Translations under genes and position numbers: made by a program
Notes under the pieces: generated by a model
The model's database searches: none
Seen by the model: only the letters and a program-made list of their open reading frames with translations
Told to the model about the DNA's origin: nothing
Source: Mugil cephalus
Lineage: Eukaryota > Chordata > Actinopteri > Mugiliformes > Mugilidae
NCBI RefSeq assembly: GCF_022458985.1
Contig: NC_061790.1
Location: 18,704,397 to 18,768,396 of the forward strand
DNA length: 64,000 nt
Direction: 5' to 3'
Shown: positions 43,576-61,289 of the stretch, in pieces
Layout: each line of letters starts with the position of its first letter
How positions within the stretch are numbered: the first letter of the stretch is position 1

Positions 43576-44698
43576 TATGTTGATTGTCTTTCTTCACGGT
43601 GCCTCTGTGACCATTTGGGGATCCTATCACTAAAAGAGGGTTAGAATGTATTTTACCTGAGTCCGTTTTGTGTGTGGCTTCCTGTTACTAATATTGGAGA
43701 ATGTAAGTGACATTGTTGATGTCTATGCACCTGAAACATTTCAGACAAATTACTGATATAACTGGACTGAAGAATGACCACGAAGTACATGTGTAAATTA
43801 TTGCTAAGATGATCATTGTGCACTTGTTTGGAATCTGAGAGTGAAAGTCGCACAGAGGTGGTTAATCTCAGAGTATCCAGTACTCAAGATATTTCCAAGC
43901 GCACGGACAGGTTATCTGTCAAAAACACAGCTTTGGTTAATGCAAAATTCAGCATCTACTTGTTTTGTGTGTGTCTGTGTCATTTCCATACCTGTTCTGC
44001 TTGTTAAATGACACCCTAAAAGCATCGCTTGTGCACCTCAGAGCAGATGTCTCCCCGAGGCTCATTTAAACACCAGAATGCATGATGTACTGCGTTAGCA
44101 AAAAGGTGCATGTGTAGTCTAGCTAGTGAATGCAGGTGGAATGCAGACTGTCAGTAAGTTGTAGGTTAAAACTAGAAAACTGCATGAAGACTCAAAACAG
44201 CACTAGAAACCGTTTCAAATTCCAAATTGATCCACTCGATGCTGTAGACGACACTACGCGGATCTCTAAGCTCAAACTATACATTAGGCATGAATTCACG
44301 CGCATTACTGAGGAATAAAAACAAAAACTATGTTTTAATTTGCTTTGTTCAAACGGTGTCGAGATCCATGGAATATCTTTTTGACATCTGTGTGCAGAAA
44401 TTGTATGACTACTACAGCTGGGCTGTGTATTTGGGTCTAAAATCATGCTGCATTAAATGCTTTCTTTACAACCATCACACTGGTACAGCGTATGTTGTCT
44501 GATGATTAACTGTGCTTGTGTGTCTCGGTAAGAACAGCTTTTAACAGTGGAAAAAGATGTCGGAGGTCAAATCTGGTTTCCACTTGGACACATTTTAAGG
44601 TACTTAAACGGACGTAGAAGCTCCTGTCTGCTAGTATTAGCCTTCCAATCATAGTGCTATTGTAACAAAGCTACTGTAGTCCTTTGACAATTAATATA

Positions 44699-46050
44699 CA
44701 GATGTGTTCAGAATAATAACAGTCCAACATCACCAACCAGATAAATGGCTGTTTTCTAGTAGAAATGAACAGTCATGACGTGCGTTCTGCTGATTCATGT
44801 AATTGAATCGTTAATTGAGGGCAAACTAAGGGCAGTGCAGAGTTAAGCGGATAAGTTGATTAAAGACGGGAAAACGTATAAAGAAGTGAAGAAAGTGATG
44901 TGATGTGCTTTATTATGGCACCAGAAACCAGGAAGATGTGGGAGAACACAGTGATGATCTTCTCTGGCGGAGATAAAACACGGCCTAAAGTTTCCTGTGA
45001 GAACTGCAACTATTAGAAGACACCTATGTGAAGCCAAGACATCGACAAGGAGCGCCCGCAAAGTCCCATCGTTGTAGAAACCAGCTGTGATGAAGAGGTT
45101 GCAGTTCACCAAAGAGTACAGTGATTGGCTTAAAGAGAAATGATGCAACATTATGAGGACTGATGAAAGCAAGATTGTTCTGTTTTGGTCTAGGGGCTGC
45201 AGACCGTTTATCAGATGACCCCCCAAACAATGAAATCAAGCCACAGGACACTGAAGCATGGTGGTGGCAGCATCATCATATGGGGATGTTTCTTGTACTG
45301 TGTCATTGAGCCCAGTTAACCCATTCTAGAGAACATGGGTCAGTTTCAATATATTGAAATACTTCCCTTTAGAAAAACAGGAAAAAGAAACTGATAATCA
45401 TGTGTTATCCAGATGAGATCTGTCCTCAGTTTCCTCTGAAGGCACCAGAAAGCAAAAAGAAAACTCAGGTGAACCCAACAACTTCTTATTTTTAAGTGTG
45501 TGCCAACTTTGATTCCTCAAGAACAATACCACTTGGAGTGATTCAGTGATAGAAACTTTAGTCTTTGCTTTCAAAAGAGACCAAGACCATGCAAGAGCTC
45601 CAAACTGTTCATGAACACCATTCGATTTTCTTTGGGTGTGTCCTCAACAGGTCTTTTTCTGCAAAAAAAGCCCTGGTAAGGGGTGAATGTCACAGAGAGG
45701 CCATCTGAAATGCTGCTTCTGATGCAAAACCAACAAAGTCTGATGAATTGTGGAATGCAGTCCAATGGTCCTGGGTTGGAAAACCAGTTCACAGGCGCCA
45801 GAAGTATTTTGATTCCATGCAACACAGATGTGAAGCGTTTCTCAGGAACTGTGATGACATGACTAAATACTAGCTCAGTGATTCACAGGAAAGCTTATTC
45901 AATAAATGTTTGAGTTTGTAAAGAAAAATGCAGACATCACTTTTTCTTAACAGCCTAATATTAACTTTGTTTCACTTTCTGTTAAGTAATAATAAATTTG
46001 TTAAGTAAATGTTTTTTTTCTTTTAACATTATTCTGAACACATTATTCTG
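44699..46050. mobile_element. decayed Tc1-like DNA transposon, unit 2 copy
   Basis: Duplicate of 34130-35483. It keeps both inverted ends and the HGGGSIIIWGCF phrase. It differs from the unit 1 copy by several substitutions and short indels; by eye, differences seem denser here than in the flanking exons. Confidence 0.75.
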
Positions 46051-47031
46051 CATCTATACAATTATTCCAGCTTGGTTTTAAAATGGTAGTAGTACTTTTG
46101 TAGTAGTATTAGTATTGGTTTGGGTCTTACTATGTTCATTTTGGTAGTTTAAATATGAAATACTGTATATAGAGAAACAGGATTGTTCAACGTTGGTGGG
46201 AATATGTAATCAGAGAAGTTAAGAACTATTTTGCAGTTTTAATTAGCTGCACAATCAGAGAACATGCTCTAAGTGAAGAATCACATTTTAAAATACTTTA
46301 CCTTGCATCCACCATGCATGAACAAAGCTTTCTTGTTTGTCTATAGACAAATACACAAGCTTCTTTTAAAGAAGTACAATCTGACCAATGGACACAAGAG
46401 TCGAATCATTATTTCCAGTCAAAGTAAATCCTTCAGTTGTGTCCTCGAGTGTGTTTTTACTCCAGCAGGCATGTATTTTGTAAAAGTGACATGCAAGACT
46501 TAGTGTCCATTATTAACTTTATTTATAGAAAAGTGTTATGTTCCTAAGATAGTACATCACCAAAAAATGTGAAAGAACCACATGGTTCCACATAAAATCA
46601 AAGTGCAACAAAAAGAGAAGAAAAAAGTCAGGTTTGATTGTCTCTTAATAATCCCACTAATAAATACAACGGTGCAAAGATATTATGACACTTAGCAGTA
46701 GTAGTAGTAGTAAAAGGTCTGGAAATGAACTCCTGTCAGTGTTACAGGGACCATGTAACGTTTTATCAGCTCCATCTGATTTGTCTTTCATGATGAACAC
46801 GTGATGAGTTCATGGTCCTTCATTTTTCAAGCTTTTCTCTTTTTAAGACTTTTGCATAACATTACCGGAACATCTTCAAGTGCACTTATGTAGCTACTGT
46901 AATAGAGCTGCCTTCATCACAATCACTGACTGATTCAGAAGAATACAGCCACACCAACCGACAGTCATACTCCCTGTCACTCAAACGCAGCACACACACA
47001 CACACACACACACACTCATGCCATTTTCCTT

Positions 47032-51752
<4,721 letters not shown>

Positions 51753-54236
51753 CCTGCCATGAAAACACACACAACACGTTGGTTAACTTATAGCCGGTAA
51801 AAGTTGGCATGTTACTGACAAACGAGCTTCTTTTTTTTTTTTTATTTTGACGCAGTGGGAGTGGCTAAGTAAAGCAAGACTTCTTGTGAAAAGACTAACA
51901 TTACAAAGAATTTCTCACAAAGCCAATGTTCAAATGTGCTCGGGCTGTTACAATGCTCACATTCCTATGCTACAGGAACTTTCTCTGCGGAAGTATAAAC
52001 AAAAATGAAATGAAATTTGAAAACTGCGGAGATGGAGAAGCAGCTGGAAATACTAAAGCAGAAACACACTACTACAATGCAAACCAATGACAGATCTCGC
52101 ATTACACGACAGGTAGTTAGGCGTAGTTAGGTCTGTGTAGGTGCCTGCGCTGACGCCGTAGATTCTGCGTCAACCTCTAAGCCCCTGGTTCTTGGACAAC
52201 CCACTGTACTTACTGAGCCACAGCTTCCCTATACGGCATATGATGATGCAGACACACAAGGTGCAACTGCTTCAACGACCAAACAGCAGTTTTTACCAGG
52301 CAAGTACATTTTCTCCATGAAAACAGACGTGAAATACGTTACAAAGGTGTTGCCAGCCCTAAAACAGCCATTGACCTATTCATTTTTTAAAGTTCCCGGT
52401 CCTTAGTTCTTGGGCCTAAAGGTTAGTGAGAAACAGCAAATAGTTTTGGAAACATAACTAGAAATCAGAGATAAATGATTTTTTATAATTAATTTCATTA
52501 TTTGAAGTTATTTGGAGCTAGTATGAACAAGATGGATGTTAAATAACAGTTTAAGAATATGCAATATGTATTTATACCCTTTACTGAAACCCTTGACACT
52601 GTTACTGACCAGGTGAAGTGGGACAGTAGAGGCAGTTGTATCCCACAACACAATCTACACGTACTTAAGCTTGTCCACTTTTTAGCCACGTTCCCGCATC
52701 CAGAGGAACAGCCTGGAGTTAACTAAAGTTAAGTTTAGCATGATTCTCCACAGATTAGACGGAGCCTCGCCCAGTTGTTCACGGCCAAACGCGACACCAA
52801 AGTCTCCACGTACAATATGTTAGCGAAGCACAGGCGTGAATAACAGCTTCCCCGCGTGTGGAATAAAATATAAGACGTTTGTTTTCGACTTAAACTGCGT
52901 ATCTGTTTCATGCTAGTGTACGTTACCACAGCCAACACTCCCTTCACTTTGAACTTCAAACTGGTTTTCCGTTTCAAAAGGTGGAAATGTTTTACGAACG
53001 GCTGGTTCAAATACAAGTGTGGGAATCAATTTGAGTCCGAACTGTTCCACAAAAGTGCTTTATGTAAAGTTTATACTCAACTTTTCAGAGTAACACGCAG
53101 GGAGTCCTCGCGGCGGTTGTTGTGACGAGTTTTCCGCTGTTGCAGTTGAAAGAGGCTGTCAGCCAGTCTAAAGGAACCTGGACTACATTTGTAGTCCTGT
53201 TGATGGCGGAAGTTTTCATTTGTAACTCCAGGCTCCCAGCTCCGTACTACGGAAGAGGATTAGGGCCACTGAAAAAATAATTAGAAAATGTAGTTAGAGC
53301 AATTTAAAAAAAAAAAAAATTATTATTATTTATTTTTTAAGTTCTGACTTCTGATCTCTGACCCTTTTCACAGAATTCTGAGAACGCTACTTTAATTATT
53401 TACATTTAACATTTAACTATTCTTATTTAATTATTTTGCTTTTCATAACCACAGCGTGTGTACTTATTTTACAATCATCAAAATTTCAAGGAATAAATGT
53501 TTGAAATGTTTCACTCTATGTGTAATGAATCTATATAATATATGGGTTTCACATTCTGAAATGAGTGACAAAAAATATTGAACTTTTTCATGATATTCTA
53601 ATTTTTTGAGATTGCTTACAGTATTTTTTTTTATTTCTGCATTAGTTTCTATTCTATTATTCTTAATTTTTCATTAATTTGGCGTTTGTGTATTTTGAAT
53701 ATAATGAAAGTGAGTAATACATTGAAACATCTAAATTATCCATGAAACTTTCAGGATTTCACCAACAGTTTCTGGAAATGGTCTTTCAAACATAATTTCA
53801 GCCTGCTGTGGAACAACAGAGTCATTTTGAACAAAAGGAAATCTATGTTTTCATGTTTTCAATTTCAATGCTTGAAGATTGTATAAGTTATTGCTGACAT
53901 TTGAGTTGTAAACTTCCCATTGTATAATGCTTATGTATGTGCCTTATTTTTTGTGTGTTTTATCTCTTTATTGTTTATTCATTTATTGACTTTTCTTTTT
54001 CAATGTACCGGAAAGAGTGAGAAAGAGATTAGTGGTGTGTTTGGGTTCATTGTATTTGTGTTTGTATTGTAATATGTTAATGACGTAGTTAAGAAAAATG
54101 AATAATACATTCCTCCAACCACGCGGTGTCGCTACGTCATTTGTTCGCTCTTTTCCTATCGTGAAAAGAAGCTTCTCGCTCGCCGTCGCCAGTTTGAAGG
54201 AACTTTATTGATAACTGTGATCCTAGCTTGTTCGCC
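51753..54236. other. divergent spacer between katna1 and ndufaf4
   Basis: The 5' ends of katna1 and ndufaf4 face away from each other across 2.5 kb. A module B copy of the dispersed repeat lies at about 52010-52180. A short CpG-bearing stretch near 53090-53160 may hold the katna1 promoter or a noncoding exon. 53280-54100 is very AT-rich with no feature I can name. The last 100 bases before ndufaf4 contain TACGTCAT, a CRE-like site, and are the likely ndufaf4 promoter. Confidence 0.45.
52010..52180. repeat. dispersed repeat, module B copy
   Basis: It contains GCAGCTGGAAATACTAAAGC, then ACCAATGACAGATCTCGC and GACGCCGTAGATTCTGCGTC, matching module B at 24095-24335 and the copies near 63.3-63.95 kb. 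Module A is not seen next to it. Confidence 0.5.
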
Positions 54237-57164
54237 ATGGGTGCACGGATTACGCGTGTGTTCCGAAACTTTAATCTAGAAAACAGGGTGCAACGAGAAA
54301 TCTCCAAGGGGAAGCCCAACGTGGCTCCCCGCCACGCGGTCCAGCTGCCGCCGACGGTCAGCGCCTCCGAGGGTGAGAATCTCAAAGCTCCGCTAACTCA
54401 CTTGTGTAACGGCCGATCATGGGGGTCACTTCAGAAAGTGACTCCCAAACTGCCCAGAGGTTCTGTTATCCTGTCACCGAGCTTGTGCTGTGTGTTTCAG
54501 TGGAGGAGTTGGTGAAGCAGAAGAACGACCCGCTGCTGTCCCATCTCAGGAACGTGTACGTGGAGTCCACAGATCCAGTAGCAGCTGAAGCAGAGGTCAG
54601 ACTGAGGCTGGGTCTCTATGTGTGTCTGTTCCCTAGGGAAATTCAGTGTCCAGTTGCTTCATCACACAGAATAAAATATAATTAAAATTAACGACATTTT
54701 CTATAACAGAAAATTCCCACCACCACCGAATAATAATAAAAATGTCACAAAAAGCATAAGTAATGTAATAATGATCATCTACTCTCAATTTACTCAATCA
54801 TCTTCCTCAATGCCTTTTTTTTTTTTTTAGTTCTTACAGCAGTCATACTTAAAAATCCCAGCTTATTTCCAGGCAGGTAGAATTATTGTATCTGCTTCAG
54901 CGTGTGTCTGTTTTAATTTGACGCTGAGTTCAGCAACTTGGTAGCTAGCTTTGAGAGCTCTCTCGTTCATCATTCATGCGGGTTCCCTCAGTAAAGCTGC
55001 ATGTTTCTCAGTCTGTTCACGCAGTTGAACAAAGTATTCTGTGGCTTTGTTTTGTTTGGAGATGGCGTTTAAGTTTTCTTGGAACCATGGTTCAGCTTTT
55101 CTCCACACACCAAGCAGAACAAGCTCGGCTCGGTTGGTTCTTCCTCTAAAAGTAAATCCAAAAGAAAGAGAACTTTGATTGTACTGACTTGAGCTCATCT
55201 TTTTTTTTGCTTTCTTCTGACCACTACTCATACAAGGACCTTCATCTGGGTGAGAACTTTCTACAGGACCCAGTTCGGATTGAATCTTTTTTCTTTTCCA
55301 GTATTTATCCATCGCTACCCTCTATGTCAGTCAAAGCATCATGACTTATTCTGTTGGTTGAATGGTAACAGGTAGATAGACAAGTTAATTATCTAGCTTC
55401 TGCCATCTAGTGGAAGAGGATTTAATTGTTCTGCCTGTCACTTGCATAGACATACCAAGACTAATTATTTGCACTAAATAAATAATAGTTTTCTAATAAA
55501 TTAAGTGAAATTGGATAGCTTTCTGCAGCACGCCTGGTGATCTCTCACAGCACAGTGGTTGTAAAATACCTGTCGTGTAGAGGGTTGTGGATGTTGTCCA
55601 CAATGGACCAGAGTTTGTTCCTTGCCTCTGCCACTACCACAGAGCCCGCCTTCTGTATCTGTTTGTCCAGGCACGACGTGCCAACAATCTTAAGCTCCTA
55701 AGGAAATAAAGATAGAGTCTATGTTAGACGACCAGTCCAGTTTGTGATCCACCAGATCTCTATATATCACATAGATGTCGAGGTTCCTGTTTCAAAAAAA
55801 AAAAAAAAAAGAGAGAGAGAGTCAGTAAAGATCTGTGTGTCACAAACCCAAACTGCATTCCCAGTTATATGCATATATTATGTGTCCACTGCATAGTCAT
55901 CGCTTTCACAGTTTGCTTGTTTGACCCGTTGCATTTCTAACCAGAGGTCATCCCCCCCAGCAGTAGTATTTAGGCATCCAGAATGTTACATAAAAATCAG
56001 TTTTACCTGTTTATCCCCTGACCTGAACCACATGCCGAAGTATCCTTGAGCAAAATACTGATCCCTTGAGAAACACTGAATGTGTGTGTTCTTGTGTGAA
56101 TGTCACACTAGCTGCATTTCCATCACAGTTTTTCGTGAAATAAAAGCAGTATTTCGGAAATTTCGATTAAGTACAGTTTCTCTTTGTACGTTTTCCATTG
56201 AAAGGTGTTTTGCAAATGAGCTTTAACTCTCATAAAGTCTTGTCTTGTGGTATCTCATAATTCTCTTAAACTCTGGTCACCTGAGACTTTTTTTTGAGGA
56301 AGATGGACTTCAGATGAACTGGTCACACCACCCCCTGCGTCATCTCTGGTGATGCCGGTGATGGGGAAATGTAACAAAAGTGTTTCCATTGCACTTTTGT
56401 GATACACTTTTGTATCGAAAAACCACCTCATGAGAGCATAAAAGTTGCAAAATTTAGGTTTTGCGAATTTTTAGGAGGATTTATATTATAGGAATTTATA
56501 TTATATGCAAATCTATTCTACAAGGTTCACCAAAAACTGATGCGGTCATCAAGTATGATGTTTCTACTGTGTATACATCTTAAATATCATTTAAGAATTC
56601 TGGTATACCTACATGGTAGGCTGCACACATTTATACTATAGTGACAGGACAAACTAATAATGGTTAGTGCAGGTACAAAGCTTTAAATTACCAAAACATT
56701 CACCATCCAGCCCTAAAGCCAATCCCAGCTGGCATGTAGCTAGAGGTGGGATGCACTGTCATGATGAACTGGTTCCATCAAACATGTGCGCTGCCTCAGT
56801 GAGTGCTGTATGTATCAAAAAAAAAACAAGTAATTTATTCTTATTCCCACAGCCATCGAAGAGAGTGGCCGTGGGGAAAGAAGTGGAGCGGCGCCCCCTC
56901 AGGTTCAGTGTGCCGGCCAGCCCGTTAGGCCTGGTGGATCTCACAGATGTTCCCAAAGGCAAACTGACCATCGCTGAGGCCCTGAAGGCCTTGGGAAGTC
57001 ACCAGCACCGACCCCAGCAATGGACGCCTGAAAAGATTGCACAGGAATATTCTCTGGACTTGAAAGACACAAAGGCTCTCCTAGAGTTCTTCATCCCCTT
57101 CCAGGTTGAGGTCATACCCCCCAAAACTACAACTGCCAAGCAGATAAAGGCTTCTTATGACTAG
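54237..57164 (+). CDS. ndufaf4: complex I assembly factor 4
   Basis: Three exons, 54237-54372, 54501-54595 and 56853-57164, join in phase to 180 residues; human NDUFAF4 has 175. The start is in good context (CGCCATGG). The N terminus [17 protein letters not shown] and the phrase KPNVAPRH (26-33) match the family, as do [23 protein letters not shown] and VEVIPP in the last exon. Gly2 could be myristoylated. The protein acts with NDUFAF3 and others in building the Q module of mitochondrial complex I. Intron 2 (54596-56852) carries antisense hAT and LINE fragments. AATAAA near 57493 is the likely poly(A) signal. In human the gene sits in another part of chromosome 6, near GPR63 and KLHL32. Confidence 0.94.
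54974..55312 (-). mobile_element. hAT/ZBED-like transposase N-terminal remnant
   Basis: A 112-codon minus-strand frame inside ndufaf4 intron 2 starts MDKYWKRKK and contains [12 protein letters not shown], close to the opening of domesticated hAT proteins of the ZBED/SCAND3/FAM200 type, and later KQNKATEYF. The zinc-finger cysteines expected after GFTF are not there (the sequence reads [15 protein letters not shown]), so the BED finger is lost. No catalytic core follows. It is a decayed DNA transposon fragment, antisense to its host gene. The link rests on short phrases, so it is moderate. Confidence 0.5.
55400..55413 (-). promoter_or_regulatory. CTCF-like motif in ndufaf4 intron 2
   Basis: Read on the minus strand this is CCACTAGATGGCAG, identical to the core at 1435-1448 on the plus strand. 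The two face each other across 54 kb. It lies close to transposon debris, so it may be repeat-borne. Confidence 0.45.
55558..55700 (-). mobile_element. LINE reverse-transcriptase C-terminal fragment
   Basis: On the minus strand a short open stretch encodes [12 protein letters not shown] and, after [21 protein letters not shown]. This resembles the C-terminal part of fish LINE proteins (the LDKLIRKASSV ... NPSHPLHD pattern). It is about 45 codons long, without a catalytic domain, and sits in ndufaf4 intron 2. Confidence 0.5.
56020..56200. repeat. dispersed repeat fragment in ndufaf4 intron 2
   Basis: ACATGCCGAAGTATCCTTGAGC at about 56029-56050 is a relative of the string near 27677 in ppil4 intron 2. 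AGCTGCATTTCCATCAC at about 56111 is another familiar fish repeat start. Ends are not resolved. Confidence 0.4.
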
Positions 57165-57510
57165 AATCGTTAATGGCAGCCAAATGAGGAAAACTGTACT
57201 TGATTTATTTGTGTTTAGTATATTATATTGGGAGAGAAACCTGAAACTGCTGACAGAAGCAGGGAGTGAGTATTTATGGCTCGATGGAATAGGGACATTT
57301 TCGAGGTTGATATTTTGATACAAACTAAGGAAAACAAATCAATAACAGACATTTAATCTTGTAATGCAGCACTGGTTATCTGTAATCCTTTTGGAGAATG
57401 GTCACTATGCGCTCATTTCCACTTCATTAGGTACACTTACTATAACAGCAATCCATTAAATCCCCTTATATGACATGTTTAATGTTCACTTAATAATAAA
57501 ACGGCATCAG
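57165..57510 (+). other. ndufaf4 3' UTR
   Basis: The 3' UTR follows the TAG at 57162-57164. AATAAA lies near 57493 in TAATAATAAAACGG. The right part overlaps the beginning of a small DNA element that starts near 57423. Confidence 0.45.
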
Positions 57511-57655
57511 AAAGGTAGTGATTCAACTCCAAAATGGTCTCCAAAATGAAAAGACGGTTGAATCAAAAGTTCTTTCAGTTATACCAGAACGAATGAATAC
57601 CAGAACCTCCATGAAGCTAAGATTTAGCATTAGTTTTCACTAGTGTACCTGTTGA
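57423..57655. mobile_element. small DNA element with ATTAGGTACAC ends
   Basis: The left end reads CTTCATTAGGTACAC and the right end AGTGTACCTGTTGAACTGGC, imperfect reverse complements. TTTATTAGGTACAC ends are typical of an abundant fish nonautonomous DNA element. No coding content. If the ndufaf4 poly(A) site is at 57.5 kb, this element supplies it. Confidence 0.5.
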
Positions 57656-58727
57656 ACTGGCAGGTCGGTGTAATTTAAATCCTTTCTTCCATGGAGGAGA
57701 TCCTCTGATGGTTGAACACAAAGCTGGAGTCAGGATGGGGTTACAGCCGAGCTCAGGAAAATGATTTACTGATTTGTCCCTCATTGACGTTGCCAGGCTG
57801 TCCTATGTTGAAAGGCCGTGGGCACAATCAAGATAACGAAAATACGTTTTAAATACAAAGACCCACTGACACATTATCCAATAACGTAGCCGCACACAGA
57901 TCACAGGTGGAAATGGGACACGAGTCTTTGTGTTAAGCTATTACATAACTTCTGCCTCCATGACTGCAATCACTAGAGAGAAATAAATGAATGCATTTTC
58001 TGAAGTACTGCAATATTTAGAAGCAAAACACTTGAGCGTGTCCATTTTATGCCACTTTATGCTTCTACTCCACTATCTTTACCCTTAACAAGAATGGTAG
58101 TCTAATTCGTCTGAGTCCATTAATTGAATAATACTTCATGAGTACTTTTAACAGCTTTAAGTAAAATTTGCTGATACTACTCGTGGACCCTATTGCAATG
58201 CTGAAGGCAGGAGTGTGCTTTTACACACAAATATAGTAATCATACCTAACACACAGGAAAGAGATCAGTATTGACTTTCTCATCTCACTCTGGCAAGGAA
58301 GCAAACAGCAGTTTGTTCCCAATGTGGCAGCGGGAATAAGAATGGCAACATCTAGCCATTTATTTCTACATGTGTACATGATGCTTATGAGATGTGTGTA
58401 AAGAGCAAAAAAAAAAAAAAAAATAAAAAATACCAACACTGCATAGCTTTGATACTATGATTCACCATGGCAACGGGTACATAAAGAGTAGAGTCTCTAT
58501 TTTAATCCAGTACAGACCGTGATATTTATTAAAAACAGCAGTGGAGAACGGCGGCAATAAGTAACACATGTGCTGCTGGAAATTGTATTCAGTTTTAAAA
58601 TGTCTTTATTCAGCCGTAACCTGACCCACGGTCGTATGATTATAAAGTCCAACTTAGTATTAAAGATGTTGTTGATGCGCAGGTGAAAATGTGTCAGTGC
58701 AAACAGACTCTGTGTTTCATTTATATA

Positions 58728-58737
<10 letters not shown>

Positions 58738-58760
<23 letters not shown>
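58738..58760. repeat. (TA)n microsatellite
   Basis: A TA dinucleotide run seen directly, preceded by a short TATATGTGTGTG stretch. Confidence 0.9.
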
Positions 58761-58761
<1 letters not shown>

Positions 58762-60676
58762 AACAAACCTTCCTCAACTGCATTGAATTACAATTTATTT
58801 CAACATGACCTTCTGCTACACATTAAGACTATATGTTAGAAAAAACATTTTGAAATCTTGGTGCAAAAAAATTATGTGTAAGTCAGTGATGGTGCAATTC
58901 ATACACGATCACTTTTGACTTTTAGTTTTCTAAATTAAGGACCCCTCCAATCTATGTACAATATCCTTCCGGTATCACAGTCAGGATGCTGTTATTAAAA
59001 TGAAAAACCTGGGTAGACAACCACTTCCTAGCTCACATAAATGTTCATTTGACAGGAATGGAGAGGCATAAATTAAATCTTAAATCTCTATCTTAGATAG
59101 TTAAGCCTGGGACTAAAGCACTGAACATTTATCAGTTTTTGTCAATGTGAACATAGTTTTACCAAGTGTCAAGATAGTAGGCGGCCACGTTAGTGTGCCG
59201 TTTTAATGCGTACATTCGAAGGAAGCAAGGTGTCTAAACAATATTATGTGTGAGAATGGGAATGATCTTGCTGCATCAGCTGCTGCATATACGCACACTT
59301 TTTAATGAAAATAAATAATACAATTCTTTTCAACCTTATTCTTTGTGTCGCTTTTTATTTCCGACAATCGCGGTGTTAAAATGCTCATATCATAATATCG
59401 TGTAAATGATCCAGTGTCATTTGACATTTCTCTTGTTCTACTGTTATTTTGAGTCTAATTCATCTCCCAAAAAACAACACAAATAAGGTTAAAGATGCAT
59501 GCCCTGGATTTTACCATTACTTAGATTTCTGTTGATATTTAGGGCTTTAAAAACAACAGACTCTACCTCACAGGGAGCTGATGCAGTTGGGCCAGAACAC
59601 GAGTGATGTGGTGATGTTTCTTCTTCGTGTTTTAAAATCCCGTCCCAACACACACGGCCGGGAAAATTGTGAAACAACTTTTGTAGTAACTTTGTCTCTT
59701 TTGTCATTTTTATCCATTGACTGCATACATTTTACCACCCACAGCCACAGCCACGGACTGGATGCCCACCGTCACATCCACGCGTGCCCAAAAACAGCGC
59801 TTCCTCCGGATGAAGACACACCCATCTGCATAGCCTCTCCTTTCTATTGGGTGTTGCTAGAAATGGGGCGTGGCCTAAAAAGTCCACTTTTGCCCACTCC
59901 ACTGGCTCGTGGGGGGGAGGGGGCGGGTAGGGGGGTTCATCAGTTGATGTTACCCAGAGAGAGGGTGGGTTCTGCCGGAAGTTTTGTTGTTGTCTCTTCA
60001 AAATAATGTAGACGTTTGGAGCAAACTGCAGTGGGGAAATATTTATGTGCTTACAAGTGGTGTCTTGTGTGCAGATAATGTCACTAGAATTTTAATGAGG
60101 TTACAGAAATAATAAAATAAAATGTGAAAAATGCTCTCGTATTTGAGAAAGCATTTATGATGTAAAACTTTAAATCAACTCTGATTCCACTCACAGATGC
60201 GATGAGAACAGCCTGGAAAAATTAATGAGATTTCATCTCTAGGACACGTCAGTGGTCAAAGAGGTTTTTCTTGTCATATGTGGCAGGTGCAGCACACAGT
60301 GGTATGAGAGGACGTTCCTCTGGGAACATGGAGCTACAATGTAGTCTGGGACACAGGCGTTAAACATGTGGCTTGTGGGCCAAAAGTGGCCAGAGCTCTA
60401 AAACAAGTGGAAAAAATCTGGAGTTGTTGTGACTTATAGGTTATTATGCTGTTATGTTACTGGTCCGCCCCCTTGAGATCAAACTGGGCTGTAAAGTGTG
60501 CAGACGGTGCAGACAAACAGTGCAAGAACGAGAGACAGTGAAAAGACAAACAATATAATATAGACAATAATGTAATAATGCAAAGCGCTGCTGCAGGCTG
60601 AGGGCTGACGGGTTATGATATGACTGTGGTTTTGAGTCTGTGTAAAACTGAACTGAACTGAATTAAATGTGTAGAT

Positions 60677-60860
60677 ACACTGATCAGGCATAACATTATG
60701 ACCACCTTCCTAATATTGTGAAGGTCTCCTTTGTGTCTCCATTGAAGTGCTGACTCATCAGAGAATGGACATGGACCTTCTGAGGGTGTCCTGTGGTGTC
60801 TGGTAACAGGATGTTGTTAGTGGGGGTCTTTGGGTCCTAACTTGATCAGTTTGGGATCTA
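60677..60860 (+). repeat. dispersed repeat beginning ACTGATCAGGCATAACATTATGACC
   Basis: The start and the inner string TGTTGTTAGTGGG match, in reverse orientation, the repeat in katna1 introns (39230-39492, 49812-50074). Its right edge is uncertain; related sequence may run on to about 61000. Confidence 0.6.
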
Positions 60861-61289
60861 ATGAATTTGGAGGCCACCTTGTGCTGTTCTTCAAGTTTTT
60901 TTGAGTTGTTCCTAAAGCTTTTTCTGTGTCAGGCTGCAAGAAATCTTGGAATCTTGGACGCTATTTGCTTCACCTGTCTGGTTTCAACGTCGTGGCTGAC
61001 ATTTCACAATTTCCACAAAGCAAATTTTTCACACACAGGTTGTGTATTCATTTAAATTGTCTTGATTCAAAGCTAATATATCTTCTTTTGAGCTCGCTTG
61101 GTCGGTCTGGGGAGATGTCTCGTGGGTCTCCTTTGTGGAAGAACTCGATAAAAGCTATTCTTTCAGCCTTTACTTTGAAGGTGCAGACAGGACGTGGGCA
61201 GCCCACGGTGAGAGGAGTTCCTAATAGTGTTGTGATCATCTGGACTGGACTCCACACAGTACACAAGGGTTAACAGTCATGTTGGTGTA

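Larger units (their letters stand above)
57656..61250. other. spacer downstream of ndufaf4
   Basis: No conserved coding exon was seen. It holds an A-run at 58409-58425, a (TA)n run at 58738-58760, a GC-rich stretch with CCAAT on the minus strand at about 59740-59960, and a dispersed repeat at 60677-60860. The GC-rich stretch encodes nothing I recognise. Confidence 0.45.

Noticed and set aside
52200-54236. A lats1 exon, expected next to katna1 from human gene order
   Set aside because: No kinase or UBA coding sequence is visible between katna1 and ndufaf4.
54228-54685. Frames running straight through ndufaf4 exons 1 and 2 into the introns
   Set aside because: They include intron sequence. 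The spliced model gives the known NDUFAF4 protein in phase.
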